This document shows positions 30,536 through 40,703 of a DNA stretch of 64,000 nucleotides, piece after piece. The stretch's first letter is position 1. The number at the start of each line of letters is the position of its first letter. A program made the translations under genes and the position numbers. Under the pieces are notes generated by a model, which saw only the letters and a list, made by a program, of their open reading frames with translations, made no database searches and was not told the DNA's origin. The DNA lies in contig JAEESU010000027.1 in the NCBI GenBank assembly GCA_016290095.1, positions 1-64,000 on the forward strand, written 5' to 3'. The stretch comes from Clostridia bacterium. GTDB taxonomy: Bacteria > Bacillota > Clostridia > TANB77 > CAG-508.

Positions 30536-31269
30536 TGTTTTTTCTAAAGTTTTTGAAAGAGAAAGTGGTAAAAATATTTGGAAGATTTATTTATAAAGAT
30601 AAAATAAATAAGTTCCCAATTTTTTATATAAAAGGAAATTTAAGTTTGCCACCACCACTTGATACTATTGAAGAAGAAAAACTTCTTCAAAAATTAATGT
30701 TAAATGATGAAGAAGCAAAGAAAATATTAGTAGAAAGAAATTTAAGATTAGTTGTTTATATTGCGAAAAAATTTGAAAATACAGGAATTGAATTCGAGGA
30801 TCTAATTTCAATTGGTACAATAGGACTGATGAAAGCTATTAATACGTTTAATATGGACAAAAATATTAAACTTGCAACATATGCATCAAGATGTATAGAA
30901 AATGAAATTTTGATGCAAATTAGGAGAAATACAAAAATAAAAAATGAAGTATCTATTGATGAACCTTTAAATAAAGATGGAGATGGAAATGAATTATTAT
31001 TATCAGATGTTTTGGGGACAGATAATGACATTACATCAAGAAAAATCGAAAATGAAGTGGACTTATCATTATTAAAAATTGCAATAAGTAAATTAAACGA
31101 AAGAGAAAAATATATTATGAATTTAAGATTTGGAATTGATGGGTCGGAAAAAGAAAAGACTCAAAAAGAAGTTGCAGATATGCTTGGAATATCACAGAGT
31201 TATATATCTAGACTAGAAAAGAAAATAATGAATAAAATGAAAAAAGAGATTATGAGTAAAACAGGATAA
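30535..31269 (+). CDS. sigE: RNA polymerase sigma-E factor, with pro-sequence
   Basis: [17 protein letters not shown]...[34 protein letters not shown]. Confidence 0.94.
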   Translation: MFFLKFLKEKVVKIFGRFIYKDKINKFPIFYIKGNLSLPPPLDTIEEEKLLQKLMLNDEEAKKILVERNLRLVVYIAKKFENTGIEFEDLISIGTIGLMKAINTFNMDKNIKLATYASRCIENEILMQIRRNTKIKNEVSIDEPLNKDGDGNELLLSDVLGTDNDITSRKIENEVDLSLLKIAISKLNEREKYIMNLRFGIDGSEKEKTQKEVADMLGISQSYISRLEKKIMNKMKKEIMSKTG

Positions 31270-31290
31270 ATTTTTCCTGTTTTATTACAT
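31258..31290 (+). terminator. Terminator after sigE
   Basis: aaaacaggataaatttttcctgttttatta. Confidence 0.6.
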
Positions 31291-31378
31291 TTATATTAAA
31301 AATGTTGTAAATAAAAATGTTTAGCGATAAAATTACACTATAATGATAAAATAGGTTTAAATTGTAGGTGGAGGAAAG

Positions 31379-33259
31379 ATGATAAGCAAGAGGAGAAAAA
31401 GTGATAATGATCCTAATAAAAAACAGACAAATGAAGAGGATGAGTATATATTAGTAGATGATGAAAAATATGATGAAATCGATAGTATTCCTGAAATTGA
31501 TGAAGATGATGATTTAGGTGATTATTCTGATGAGGAATATTCTGATGAAGAAGGCGAAGAATATGAAGCTGAAGATGAAGAGTATGCAGAAGAGGAGCCT
31601 TCAGATGAAGAATCTTTAGAAGAAGATGATGAAGAGGAAGAAATTGAATTAGATGAAAACTATAATGTGATAAAAAAAGAAAAAACAGAACCTGAGGAAG
31701 AACCTGAGCCAGAAGAGCAACAACAAGGTGAAGTTTATCCTGATGAGTTAGTTGATATAGAATTAGAATGCATTTTTATAGGAATGCTATTTAATAATCC
31801 TAAAGCTATATCAAGATTTTATTTTACTTATGATGAGTGTTTATTCTCTGATAATGAATTACAAAACTTATATAAAATCATCATATACAGAGATGGAGAA
31901 CAATATGCATCTGCAAAAGCAAAAGATAAATTCCAATTACCTATCGAAACACCAAATACTTATGATTTAAGATTAAAAGTTAAGAAAATTGCTTCAATGC
32001 GTAATTACAATTTAGAAAATGTTTATGTAGAATTGAAGAAATTATTTATATTAAAAAAGAATTATATGGTTGCACCAACTTCTGCTATTAGAGAAAAAAT
32101 ACTTGAGATTCAAAATTATGAATTATATGATGATATGAGTGTTGAAGAAGTTGAGAGTGCATTAGACCAAATTACAGTTACTACTGGATTAAGCCAAGGA
32201 AGATTGAACGAAAATACAACAAGTTTCTTATTAAGTGGAGATACAGAATTAACAAATGGTGTGCCATTGCCATTTAACATCCTTTCTACAGTTTTCAAAG
32301 GATTAAGAAGAGGAGAGACAATGTGTTATGCAATGCCATCTAACTCTGGTAAAAGTAGGTTTACTATTAACCTAGCAGCATATTTATCATTTGTTCATCA
32401 TGAAAAAGTATTAATTATTTCAAATGAGATGTCTGTTGAAAAAATGAGACTTTGTATGATTACAACAATCCTAAATAATCCGGATTTGCAAAAAATACAT
32501 GGTCAGAAAATTTCTAAAACAGAGGGAGAATTACTTGAACTAAAATTTAGACCAGATAAAGATAAAAAAGTAAAATGTGATGAAGATGGTTATATATTGC
32601 GTGAAGAAAATGAAACACAAGAAGAATATATTGAAAAATTAAGAGCAAATTCTACAGAATTTATTAAAACAACAGCTGTTACAGATTGGGTTAACTCTCA
32701 ACTAGATAATTCAATTTACTTTATTCATATTACAGAACATACAAATGATGATTTGAAGAAGATTATAATGAATTATTACTATAAAGAGGGAATTCATTAT
32801 ATGTTTTATGATACTTTAAAAGCAGATACAAACAATATTGGTAATGGTGAAGAAGTTAAGAAAACAGCAACAATTCTTTCAAATTTAGCACAAAAGTTTA
32901 AAATATTTATAGCATCTTCAATGCAGTTACTAGAAAGTAATACATTACCAGTTAATTTAACTATTAATGATATGTCTGCAAGTAAAACTGTAAAAGAGGT
33001 TCTAGATACGTTATGCTTAATTAAACAAATTAGTAGAAGATCAATGTATAAATATGAGTATGCAGATACTGATTTGTTTGAAAATTGTAAAGATATAGAT
33101 GTTCCTAAAGACACTGATGTAAGATTTTATGCATGTGTTGTAGATAAGAACAGAGCTGGAGCAAAACCAACTGTATTATTTAAGTTAAACTTGGCATATA
33201 ATCGTTGGGAAGAACTTGGACACTTAAGAATGAAACAAGAATCTTTAGAAGAAGAATAA
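31379..33259 (+). CDS. DnaB-like RecA-fold ATPase with acidic N-terminal extension
   Basis: GLRRGETMCYAMPSNSGKSRFTINLAAYLSFVHHEKVLIISNEMS: Walker A in DnaB-C context; extended D/E-rich N-terminus. Confidence 0.75.
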   Translation: MISKRRKSDNDPNKKQTNEEDEYILVDDEKYDEIDSIPEIDEDDDLGDYSDEEYSDEEGEEYEAEDEEYAEEEPSDEESLEEDDEEEEIELDENYNVIKKEKTEPEEEPEPEEQQQGEVYPDELVDIELECIFIGMLFNNPKAISRFYFTYDECLFSDNELQNLYKIIIYRDGEQYASAKAKDKFQLPIETPNTYDLRLKVKKIASMRNYNLENVYVELKKLFILKKNYMVAPTSAIREKILEIQNYELYDDMSVEEVESALDQITVTTGLSQGRLNENTTSFLLSGDTELTNGVPLPFNILSTVFKGLRRGETMCYAMPSNSGKSRFTINLAAYLSFVHHEKVLIISNEMSVEKMRLCMITTILNNPDLQKIHGQKISKTEGELLELKFRPDKDKKVKCDEDGYILREENETQEEYIEKLRANSTEFIKTTAVTDWVNSQLDNSIYFIHITEHTNDDLKKIIMNYYYKEGIHYMFYDTLKADTNNIGNGEEVKKTATILSNLAQKFKIFIASSMQLLESNTLPVNLTINDMSASKTVKEVLDTLCLIKQISRRSMYKYEYADTDLFENCKDIDVPKDTDVRFYACVVDKNRAGAKPTVLFKLNLAYNRWEELGHLRMKQESLEEE

Positions 33260-33281
33260 AAGAAAGAGTGGTTATTTAGTT

Positions 33282-33803
33282 ATGGATGAAAGAAAAAAGA
33301 CAAGTATTCTATATCACATTGGAAATTACAAGTTAGAATATGATGTGGTACATGATTATGGAAAAATGTGCGGAATATTTAATAATGGTGTGGAATCAGT
33401 TAAAGATTATTTAATTGGTGTTTGGAATGAAACAAGAGAGAAGTTAATGCATGAACAAAACCTAAATGTATTAGATCTTGAAAGAGTTGTTTCAAGAGAT
33501 GATTTTGGAGTTACATTTAATGTTTCAGAAAAAAAAGAGCCTATATTTTTCATTTCATTTCCAGATTATAACAACAATATTGCAGAAAGCTCTTGTGTTG
33601 CTTTTGCAATTACTGAAAAAGGGCCAAGATTTTTTACGATGGAACATCAACTAGATTTTGCTGGAAGTAGTGAAGAATACGTTTTTGGAGAATTTGAGTT
33701 TGATTATTTATCAAATAAGTTTTCACATATGAATTATGGACAATTGTCTAGAAGAACAGTTACTAATTTTGCAACAAGAGTATTAGACATGTTAAGTGAT
33801 TAA
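33282..33803 (+). CDS. Uncharacterised protein
   Basis: Intact ORF between the DnaB-like gene and sigG. Confidence 0.65.
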   Translation: MDERKKTSILYHIGNYKLEYDVVHDYGKMCGIFNNGVESVKDYLIGVWNETREKLMHEQNLNVLDLERVVSRDDFGVTFNVSEKKEPIFFISFPDYNNNIAESSCVAFAITEKGPRFFTMEHQLDFAGSSEEYVFGEFEFDYLSNKFSHMNYGQLSRRTVTNFATRVLDMLSD

Positions 33804-33819
33804 ATAAAATATAAAAGTA

Positions 33820-33883
33820 TAAAAGACCTTTTTTTGGAAATAATAGAATTAACAAAATATTATTTCTAAAAGGAGGTCTTTTA
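33820..33883 (+). promoter_or_regulatory. 26-bp RNA hairpin sequestering the sigG Shine-Dalgarno
   Basis: taaaagacctttttttggaaataata (33820-33845) pairs with tattatttctaaaaggaggtctttta (33858-33883), 3 G-U wobbles, 12-nt loop; SD aggagg at 33871-33876. Confidence 0.85.
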
Positions 33884-33884
33884 T

Positions 33885-34658
33885 TTGATAAACAAGGTTG
33901 AAATTTGCGGTGTAAACACTAGTAAACTTCCTGTACTATCAAATGAAGAAAAAGATGAATTATTAAAAAAAATAAAAAATGGAGATGCAGAGGCAAGAGA
34001 AAAATTCATACAAGGAAATCTAAGATTAGTCTTATCAGTTGTACAAAGATTTGGAGGAAGAGGAGAGTGTGCAGATGATTTATTTCAAATTGGTTGTATA
34101 GGTTTAATAAAAGCTATAGATAACTTTGATTTGAATTTAGATGTACAATTTTCCACATATGGAGTACCAATGATTATTGGTGAGGTAAGAAGATACTTAC
34201 GTGATAATAATATGGTAAGAGTTAGTCGCTCTATAAGAGACTTAGCATATAAAGTGTTACAAGCTAAAGAAAAGTTGCTTAAAGAAAAAGGAAAAGAGCC
34301 TACAATAGAGGAGATTGCAAAAGAGTTAAAAGTTGATAAAGAAGAAGTTGTAGTTAGCCTAGATGCAATACAAGATCCTATATCCTTACAAGAACCAGTA
34401 TATAATGATGGTACAGAAAATGTATATGTTATGGATCAGGTAAAAGATAAAAAAAATACAGATGAATTATGGGCGGAAAATATTACTATTAATGAAGCAT
34501 TAAAAAAATTAAATGACAAAGAAAAAATGATTATTGATAAAAGGTTTTTTATGGGAAGAACTCAGATGGAGGTAGCAGAAGAAATAGGAATATCACAAGC
34601 CCAAGTATCTAGGCTTGAGAAAACAGCAATAGATCATATTAAAAGATTATACAAATAA
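33885..34658 (+). CDS. sigG: RNA polymerase sigma-G factor
   Basis: INKVEICGVNTSKLPVLSNEEKDELLKKIKNGDAEAREKFIQGNLRLVLSVVQRF; RYLRDNNMVRVSRSIRDLAYKVLQ. Confidence 0.95.
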   Translation: MINKVEICGVNTSKLPVLSNEEKDELLKKIKNGDAEAREKFIQGNLRLVLSVVQRFGGRGECADDLFQIGCIGLIKAIDNFDLNLDVQFSTYGVPMIIGEVRRYLRDNNMVRVSRSIRDLAYKVLQAKEKLLKEKGKEPTIEEIAKELKVDKEEVVVSLDAIQDPISLQEPVYNDGTENVYVMDQVKDKKNTDELWAENITINEALKKLNDKEKMIIDKRFFMGRTQMEVAEEIGISQAQVSRLEKTAIDHIKRLYK

Positions 34659-34893
34659 TCAATATTCTACTAAAATTATATCTTCTCCAATTACTTTTAT
34701 AGCATCCCACGGAATGACTAGTTCGTTCCCGAGTAGAAAATATGCTAAATAATTTTGTGTTTCCAGGAACAATAATTGATGTTATTGTTCCTGTTTTAAA
34801 ATCTGCAGTAACATCTTGAACAAATCCTAATCTTTTTGCATCTTTTATATTTATAACTTCTTTATGTTTAAAATCTAAGCCTTTTTTATTCAT
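34659..34893 (-). CDS. ylmC: YlmC/YmxH-family PRC-barrel sporulation protein, encoded in two frames joined by an apparent +1 frameshift at CGG (34731-34729)
   Basis: Zero frame: KEVINIKDAKRLGFVQDVTADFKTGTITSIIVPGNTKLFSIFST. Skipping C 34731 gives GNELVIPWDAIKVIGEDIILVEY*. Span of 235 nt = 3n+1. Confidence 0.88.
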
Positions 34894-34984
34894 TTTCCAC
34901 CTCTATTTATATTATTCAGAATGTGCAAATATATGAATAATTTTACTAATATTGGTAAATATATGAATAGAATAGGAGTGTATT

Positions 34985-35284
34985 ATGCAAAGTAATAAGA
35001 TTAATACAGTTTTGTTTTTTAAAGATGTTGAATCTAATTTAATTGAAGAAGCTGTTATAGTAGTAAAAAGTAACATTAATTTAAAAGAAAAAGAAAGTAA
35101 AAAAGAATTAATAGATAAAAATGCAATATTAAAAGAAGCAGAATTTATTATAAATAATAAGATTGAAGAAAATAATAAATCATTTATGGAATTTAAAATT
35201 TCTAAATTGTTAAAGAAATATAAATATGTAAAAATAGTTAATATTTGTTTACTAATCTTAATTATTATTTTATTTTTGACATAA
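34985..35284 (+). CDS. Small uncharacterised protein with C-terminal TM
   Basis: Intact 99-aa ORF, C-terminal IVNICLLILIIILFLT. Confidence 0.6.
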   Translation: MQSNKINTVLFFKDVESNLIEEAVIVVKSNINLKEKESKKELIDKNAILKEAEFIINNKIEENNKSFMEFKISKLLKKYKYVKIVNICLLILIIILFLT

Positions 35285-35323
35285 ACCTCTTTTACATGAA
35301 TATATTAAAAACATGTAAGAGAG

Positions 35324-36172
35324 GTGTTTATTTTGGAAAAAATATTAAATGATAATGAAAAAATAAGAAAAGCTGAAAATATATATTATAGAAGGAATAA
35401 TATAAATAGATATGTTAAAGAGACAGAAAAAAAAGGATATTTAAAAACTAAAGTACTTTTACATATGCTTATAATGTTAAATATAGCAATAATAGTTATT
35501 AGTGTACAAAACAGAGATTTTATTTTTAGTAAAAGTTTTTTAGAAAATATTAGTAAATATAATTTAAATCTAAAAGAGAAAATCGTTGATTTTGTTGGAG
35601 ATATAGTTGTTGCAGAAAATGAAGAGGATTTATTATTAGATCAGGACACACAGGACGCCACAAATGAGAATATTATGCAAGAAAATAATTCGGAAAAAAA
35701 TATATATGAGAATAGTGACATTGTTGAAGAAAAAAAGGATGTATCTTCTATTAGTGAAATGGAATTAGATATTAACAATCTAAAAAACTATAGTTTTATA
35801 AAACCAATAGAAGGGATGATTACATCACATTTTGGATCACGTGTTTCAACATATAAAAATGTGACAGGATATCATACTGGAACAGATATAGGTGCAGAGA
35901 AAGGAACAGTTATTAAAGCTTCAATGGAAGGAATAGTTACACAGGTATCAAGCGAAGGAGACTATGGAAAACATATTAAAATTAGATGTAATAATGTTAC
36001 AACCTTATATGCACATTGTTCTAAAATTTATGTGAAAGAAGGACAAATTATTGCACAAGGACAGGCTATTGGAGAGGTAGGTAGTACGGGAAATAGTACA
36101 GGCCCACATTTGCATTTTGAAATTAGAATAGATGATAATAGATTTGTAGATCCAGAGGAGATATTATTATGA
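35324..36172 (+). CDS. Membrane-anchored M23 peptidase-like protein (SpoIVFA/SpoIIQ-like)
   Basis: TM; FIKPIEGMITSHFGSRVSTYKNVTGYHTGTDIGAEKGTVIKA...GSTGNSTGPHLHFEIRI; followed by an M50 gene. Confidence 0.88.
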   Translation: MFILEKILNDNEKIRKAENIYYRRNNINRYVKETEKKGYLKTKVLLHMLIMLNIAIIVISVQNRDFIFSKSFLENISKYNLNLKEKIVDFVGDIVVAENEEDLLLDQDTQDATNENIMQENNSEKNIYENSDIVEEKKDVSSISEMELDINNLKNYSFIKPIEGMITSHFGSRVSTYKNVTGYHTGTDIGAEKGTVIKASMEGIVTQVSSEGDYGKHIKIRCNNVTTLYAHCSKIYVKEGQIIAQGQAIGEVGSTGNSTGPHLHFEIRIDDNRFVDPEEILL

Positions 36173-36774
36173 AAATAGAAATAAATTTAAAAGTACTTCT
36201 GGTATCTATACTGTGTTTAATAATAAAAAATATTGATACATATTTTACTTTTTTATTTTTTATATTAATTCATGAGATATCACATCTGTTAATTGGTGTT
36301 TTAATAGGTGGAAGGCCTAGAAAAATTAAGATTGAACCTTTTGGCATCTCTATGGAATTTTATGAATATGCAGATAAAAGTCATGTGAATAAAATATTAT
36401 TTTTTTTAGCAGGGCCTTTAATGAATTTGTTAATAGCAGCAGTTTTCAGAAATTTTCATATAGATAAAAAGTTGGTATATACTAATGTCATTTTATTTTT
36501 ATTTAATATGTTACCAATATTACCACTAGATGGTGGAAAAATAGCAAAAGAAATACTAGAAATGGTATTTAAAAGAAATGTGAATAAAACTGTTTTAATA
36601 ATAAGTAAATGTTTTTTAATAGTTATTTCTTTTATTTATAGTATCCTAATTATTAAAATAAAAAATATATATATTTTGTTACTGATTATTTATTTGTGGT
36701 ATTTATATGAAATAGAAAAAGAGAAAATAATCTTTTTTGATAAGACAAAAAAGATAATTGATAAATTAGATTAA
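36169..36774 (+). CDS. spoIVFB: M50 site-2 protease, SpoIVFB-like
   Basis: ILIHEISHLLIGVLIGG (HExxH), NMLPILPLDGGKI. Confidence 0.88.
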   Translation: MKIEINLKVLLVSILCLIIKNIDTYFTFLFFILIHEISHLLIGVLIGGRPRKIKIEPFGISMEFYEYADKSHVNKILFFLAGPLMNLLIAAVFRNFHIDKKLVYTNVILFLFNMLPILPLDGGKIAKEILEMVFKRNVNKTVLIISKCFLIVISFIYSILIIKIKNIYILLLIIYLWYLYEIEKEKIIFFDKTKKIIDKLD

Positions 36775-36828
36775 TCTTGAAAAATATTCGAATTAATAGT
36801 AAGCTATAATTATAGAAAGAAGAGTGTT

Positions 36829-37266
36829 ATGGAAAAGAAAAATAAAATAGTTATTTCTATAATTGTAATTGTATTCATCATAATTATATCAATACTAACT
36901 TACTATATAAAAAAATCAAATGAAATAAATAATCTTAATAATATGTTTAAAGATATTGATATAATAGAGAAAAATATAGAGATGTATTATTTGGACAATA
37001 GCAGTTTACCAATAAAAGGTGAAAACATTAATTTTAAAGAAATGAAAAATCCGAATGATAATTTTTTATATTATGAGATTGATTTAAATGCATTAGGAAA
37101 TCTAGACTTAACATATGGCAAAGAAAGGTTTGGAGACAAAGATTTTTATATTATAAATCAAAATAGTCACACAATATATTATTATAAAGGAATAAAGTAT
37201 AATAAAGAAAAATATTATACAAGAGATATTAATTATCAAATAATAGATTTGGAAAACTATAAATAA
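36829..37266 (+). CDS. Uncharacterised single-TM protein
   Basis: N-terminal TM and 145-aa intact ORF. Confidence 0.6.
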   Translation: MEKKNKIVISIIVIVFIIIISILTYYIKKSNEINNLNNMFKDIDIIEKNIEMYYLDNSSLPIKGENINFKEMKNPNDNFLYYEIDLNALGNLDLTYGKERFGDKDFYIINQNSHTIYYYKGIKYNKEKYYTRDINYQIIDLENYK

Positions 37267-37408
37267 TTTGAAAAATGCTTGCAAAATAAGAAAAAAGATG
37301 TTAAAATAATCCAGTATAAAAATAATTTGTATATTTTTATATATGGATTATTTTTTCCTTACTCATATCTAGAATATGGGTTTAATATCCAGAAGGAGGT
37401 GAAAAGTA

Positions 37409-37696
37409 ATGAATAAATACGAAACAGTATTCATTATTAATCCAAGTGTTGAAGATGCAGGAGTTAAAGATTTAGAAAAGAAATTTTCAGACTTAATTAA
37501 TAGTGATGGAAAAGTTGAATCAGTTGAAGAGTTAGGTAAGAAAAAATTAGCTTATGAAATCCAAAAAAATTCAGAAGGAATTTATGTATTAATTAACTTT
37601 GAAGCTGCTCCAAGTTTAATAAAAGAACTTGAAAGAGTATACAGAATTACAGACGAAGTTATAAAATTCATCGTAGTTAGAAAAGACGAAGAATAA
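37409..37696 (+). CDS. rpsF: 30S ribosomal protein S6
   Basis: NKYETVFIINPSVEDAGVKDLEKKF. Confidence 0.97.
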   Translation: MNKYETVFIINPSVEDAGVKDLEKKFSDLINSDGKVESVEELGKKKLAYEIQKNSEGIYVLINFEAAPSLIKELERVYRITDEVIKFIVVRKDEE

Positions 37697-37715
37697 TAAG
37701 AAAGGTGGTAACACT

Positions 37716-38135
37716 ATGAACAAAGTAATTTTAATGGGAAGATTAACAAGAGACCCAGAGGTAAGATATACTCAAACAAATAATACTCTAGTTGCTTCTT
37801 TTAGCCTAGCAGTAAATAGAAGATTTGCAAAACAGGGAGAAGAAAGACAAGCAGATTTTATTAATGTTGTAGCTTGGAGTAAAACTGGAGAATTTGTTAG
37901 CAAATATTTCAAAAAAGGTCAACAAGTTGGTGTTGTTGGAAGAATTCAAACAAGAACTTGGGATGACGAACAAGGTCAAAAACATTATGTAACAGAAGTA
38001 GTTGCTGAAGAAACATATTTTGCAGATAGCAAAAGAGATGGAGATACATCAGGATTTGAAGATACATTTGGTGAATCAGTTGCTCAAAATGCGGATTTCC
38101 AAATTAATTCTTCAGATGATGATTTACCATTCTAA
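37716..38135 (+). CDS. ssb: Single-stranded DNA-binding protein
   Basis: MNKVILMGRLTRDPEVRYTQTNNTLVASFSLAVNR; acidic tip DDDLPF. Confidence 0.98.
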   Translation: MNKVILMGRLTRDPEVRYTQTNNTLVASFSLAVNRRFAKQGEERQADFINVVAWSKTGEFVSKYFKKGQQVGVVGRIQTRTWDDEQGQKHYVTEVVAEETYFADSKRDGDTSGFEDTFGESVAQNADFQINSSDDDLPF

Positions 38136-38169
38136 TTATATATGAAATTAGAAGATTGGAGGATTTAAA

Positions 38170-38451
38170 ATGGCAGACAAAAAACAAAATAAAAGAAATA
38201 ATAGAAATAATCAAGATGATGATTTCAATCCAAAGTTTAGAAAAATGAGAAAAAAAGTTTGTACATTATGTAGTGATAAAAACTTTGAATTAGATTATAA
38301 AAATATTGAACAATTAAAGAAATTCATTAATGAAAAAGGTAAGATATTACCAAGAAGAGCAACAGGTGCTTGTGCTAAACATCAAAGAGAAATAACAACA
38401 GCAGTAAAAAGAGCAAGACATATTGCTATTATACCTTACACACAAGATTAA
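38170..38451 (+). CDS. rpsR: 30S ribosomal protein S18
   Basis: [34 protein letters not shown]. Confidence 0.97.
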   Translation: MADKKQNKRNNRNNQDDDFNPKFRKMRKKVCTLCSDKNFELDYKNIEQLKKFINEKGKILPRRATGACAKHQREITTAVKRARHIAIIPYTQD

Positions 38452-38465
38452 TAAAAACTAATACG

Positions 38466-38502
38466 AAAGAGGTTTTAGGATACTCTAAAATCTCTTTTTT
38501 GT
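38466..38502 (+). terminator. Terminator after rpsR
   Basis: gaggttttagg-atac-tctaaaatctctttttt. Confidence 0.75.
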
Positions 38503-38526
38503 TTCAAAACAATAAAGGATATAAAA

Positions 38527-40644
38527 ATGGAGATAGATGAAAATAAATTAAGTAAAGGTTTACTTGATGACATAGAATCTAGTGATAATTATGGAGATAT
38601 AAAAATTTTAAAGGAGCTTCTGAAAAGTGGAATTTCAGAGGCTGATTTAGATTGCATTAGTTATTTTTTATTTCATACAGCTTCAGAAGTATTTATTAAT
38701 AACGATTTTAAAAAAAACACAATTCCTTTATTTAAAATGCTTTATAAAAATAATATCAAAAGAATAATAGAAAATCTTAAAGATTCAGAAGATAGATATG
38801 ATTTAGTTGATTACATAATAAAAACTATTAGTAGTGCATCTACTAAGTATTCTGGGGAAAGTGCAGAATTATTGGATATTATAATATATTATGCTTTTGA
38901 TGTTTTAAAATTTAATCATTCAATTACTAAGAGTATTGATTTTAAAAAGCTAAAGACAGATACTGATTACGCTAGAAGTATAGAAGATATATATATTCTA
39001 ATAGAAGAGTACAATTACTTTGTTAGATCTAATACTGATGAAAACGTAAGATTAGATAGAGAGTACGGAATGCATAAGATATACGAATATATTAAAATAA
39101 GAGCAAATAATGATCCAAACTTTTATTGCAATTCTGTTCTTATGGAGTATGTTTTATTACATTCATGCGAAATTTATTCAGAAGGGAGCACAATTGAAGA
39201 TACATTATTTAAATACTTAAAAAGATATGTTGACCAAAAAACTAAACAGCCTGATTTTAATATTTTCGAAGAACAGGGTATTAGTGACTTATTACAAATT
39301 ACGAATAGCTCTAGAATTGATATAAATCAAGTAAGAGAACTATTCGAAATAATGACTAGAAATTTGAAAATAAATGAAATAGATAGAGAATCAGCAATAT
39401 CATCTGCTAAAGAGATGATAAAGAAAAAAGGACTTAATAAAGACGAAGTAGAACAATTATTTTCTTATATTCAAGATATAAAGCTTTCATCACATGGAAA
39501 AGTGCCTAATGAGCTTATAGAATATGTAATATCAGAAGTATTTAATGATGAATCTGAATTATGCAAAAAGACTTCAGATTATTATAATCATATGTGTAGA
39601 ATGTTTGAGTGTTTGGGAACTAATACAATTCCAGAAGATATAAAAGCTCGAAAGCCATATTTCTATTTTATTAGAGAATTTATCGATATAGGAGATTCAT
39701 ATGGAAGTCAATCTGGAAATGTAGTATATTTAAATGAGGCTTTGCAATCAGTGTTTGAAACACTAGACACTATATTTCATGAAAATACACATATAGAACA
39801 AGAGCATCACTTTGATGATGAGAATAAATGTTCATATGTAGAATATATGGCTTTAAAAGAAAATATTTTAAGCCTTAGAGTTCCTAATTATCAAATAGAT
39901 AATTACAATACTTTATTTTTGGAAATAAATGCTAGAGAAAAATCTGCAATAAAAACTATAAAATTTATCATGGATTCAAAAATATTAAGAGAAAGAATTG
40001 ACCCAGAGATTATTGAAGACTTTAAGAAAAGATACATAAGAGAAAACATTCAATATGTTGGTGCTTTCAAAAAAAGTATAGGAGATAATAAAGAAGAAAA
40101 AGATGTAAATGAATTATTTACTAGAAATTTAACCCCACAATTATTAAGAAAACATCCAATCTTTTTATTAGAATATAATCCTGATTGTAGTGTTAAGTCA
40201 CCAAGAGAATTAGTTGAAGAGATTGAAAATACAGAAAACAAACATAAAAAAGCACTACTTGCTAAAATCTTAAAAAACAATGGAATATTTAAACCAGAAA
40301 ATATATATGAAGATGCAATGTTTTTGATAGAGTATTCTTCACAAAACGAAGATACAAATAAAATTATGAAATATGCCATTTCAAGCACGTTTATGAGAAT
40401 TTTATATTATCAATATGAGAACTTTGAAAAATTAGATGACGAGCATAAAAAACAATATGTTGAAATTATAAATAAAGCAAGTAAAAAAATAGAAGAAGAA
40501 CCTGAAAGTGTTTTTAGTCGTAGTTTATTACGAATTGATAGAAATGGCAATCAAATTATGAAAACTTTTGATTTAATAAGAAAATTTATAGATATGCATG
40601 AAAAATCAAAAAACGAGATTACTGTAAAAGAAATTGAGCAATAA
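38527..40644 (+). CDS. Large uncharacterised protein with HExxH-type motif
   Basis: LDTIFHENTHIEQEHHFDD...YVEYMALKENIL; no recognised family. Confidence 0.6.
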   Translation: MEIDENKLSKGLLDDIESSDNYGDIKILKELLKSGISEADLDCISYFLFHTASEVFINNDFKKNTIPLFKMLYKNNIKRIIENLKDSEDRYDLVDYIIKTISSASTKYSGESAELLDIIIYYAFDVLKFNHSITKSIDFKKLKTDTDYARSIEDIYILIEEYNYFVRSNTDENVRLDREYGMHKIYEYIKIRANNDPNFYCNSVLMEYVLLHSCEIYSEGSTIEDTLFKYLKRYVDQKTKQPDFNIFEEQGISDLLQITNSSRIDINQVRELFEIMTRNLKINEIDRESAISSAKEMIKKKGLNKDEVEQLFSYIQDIKLSSHGKVPNELIEYVISEVFNDESELCKKTSDYYNHMCRMFECLGTNTIPEDIKARKPYFYFIREFIDIGDSYGSQSGNVVYLNEALQSVFETLDTIFHENTHIEQEHHFDDENKCSYVEYMALKENILSLRVPNYQIDNYNTLFLEINAREKSAIKTIKFIMDSKILRERIDPEIIEDFKKRYIRENIQYVGAFKKSIGDNKEEKDVNELFTRNLTPQLLRKHPIFLLEYNPDCSVKSPRELVEEIENTENKHKKALLAKILKNNGIFKPENIYEDAMFLIEYSSQNEDTNKIMKYAISSTFMRILYYQYENFEKLDDEHKKQYVEIINKASKKIEEEPESVFSRSLLRIDRNGNQIMKTFDLIRKFIDMHEKSKNEITVKEIEQ

Positions 40645-40703
40645 AATTCTTGATTTTATATAAATAAGAATATATAATGAAGAAAAAATTCGGAGGGAAA
40701 ATT

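Noticed and set aside
34725-34742. ylmC frame break explained by an extra T in the TTTT run (gene strand) giving FLLGNELVIPW
   Set aside because: Possible, but removing C of CGG gives FSIFSTGNELVIPW and matches the pattern in the other two genes; kept as an explicit alternative.
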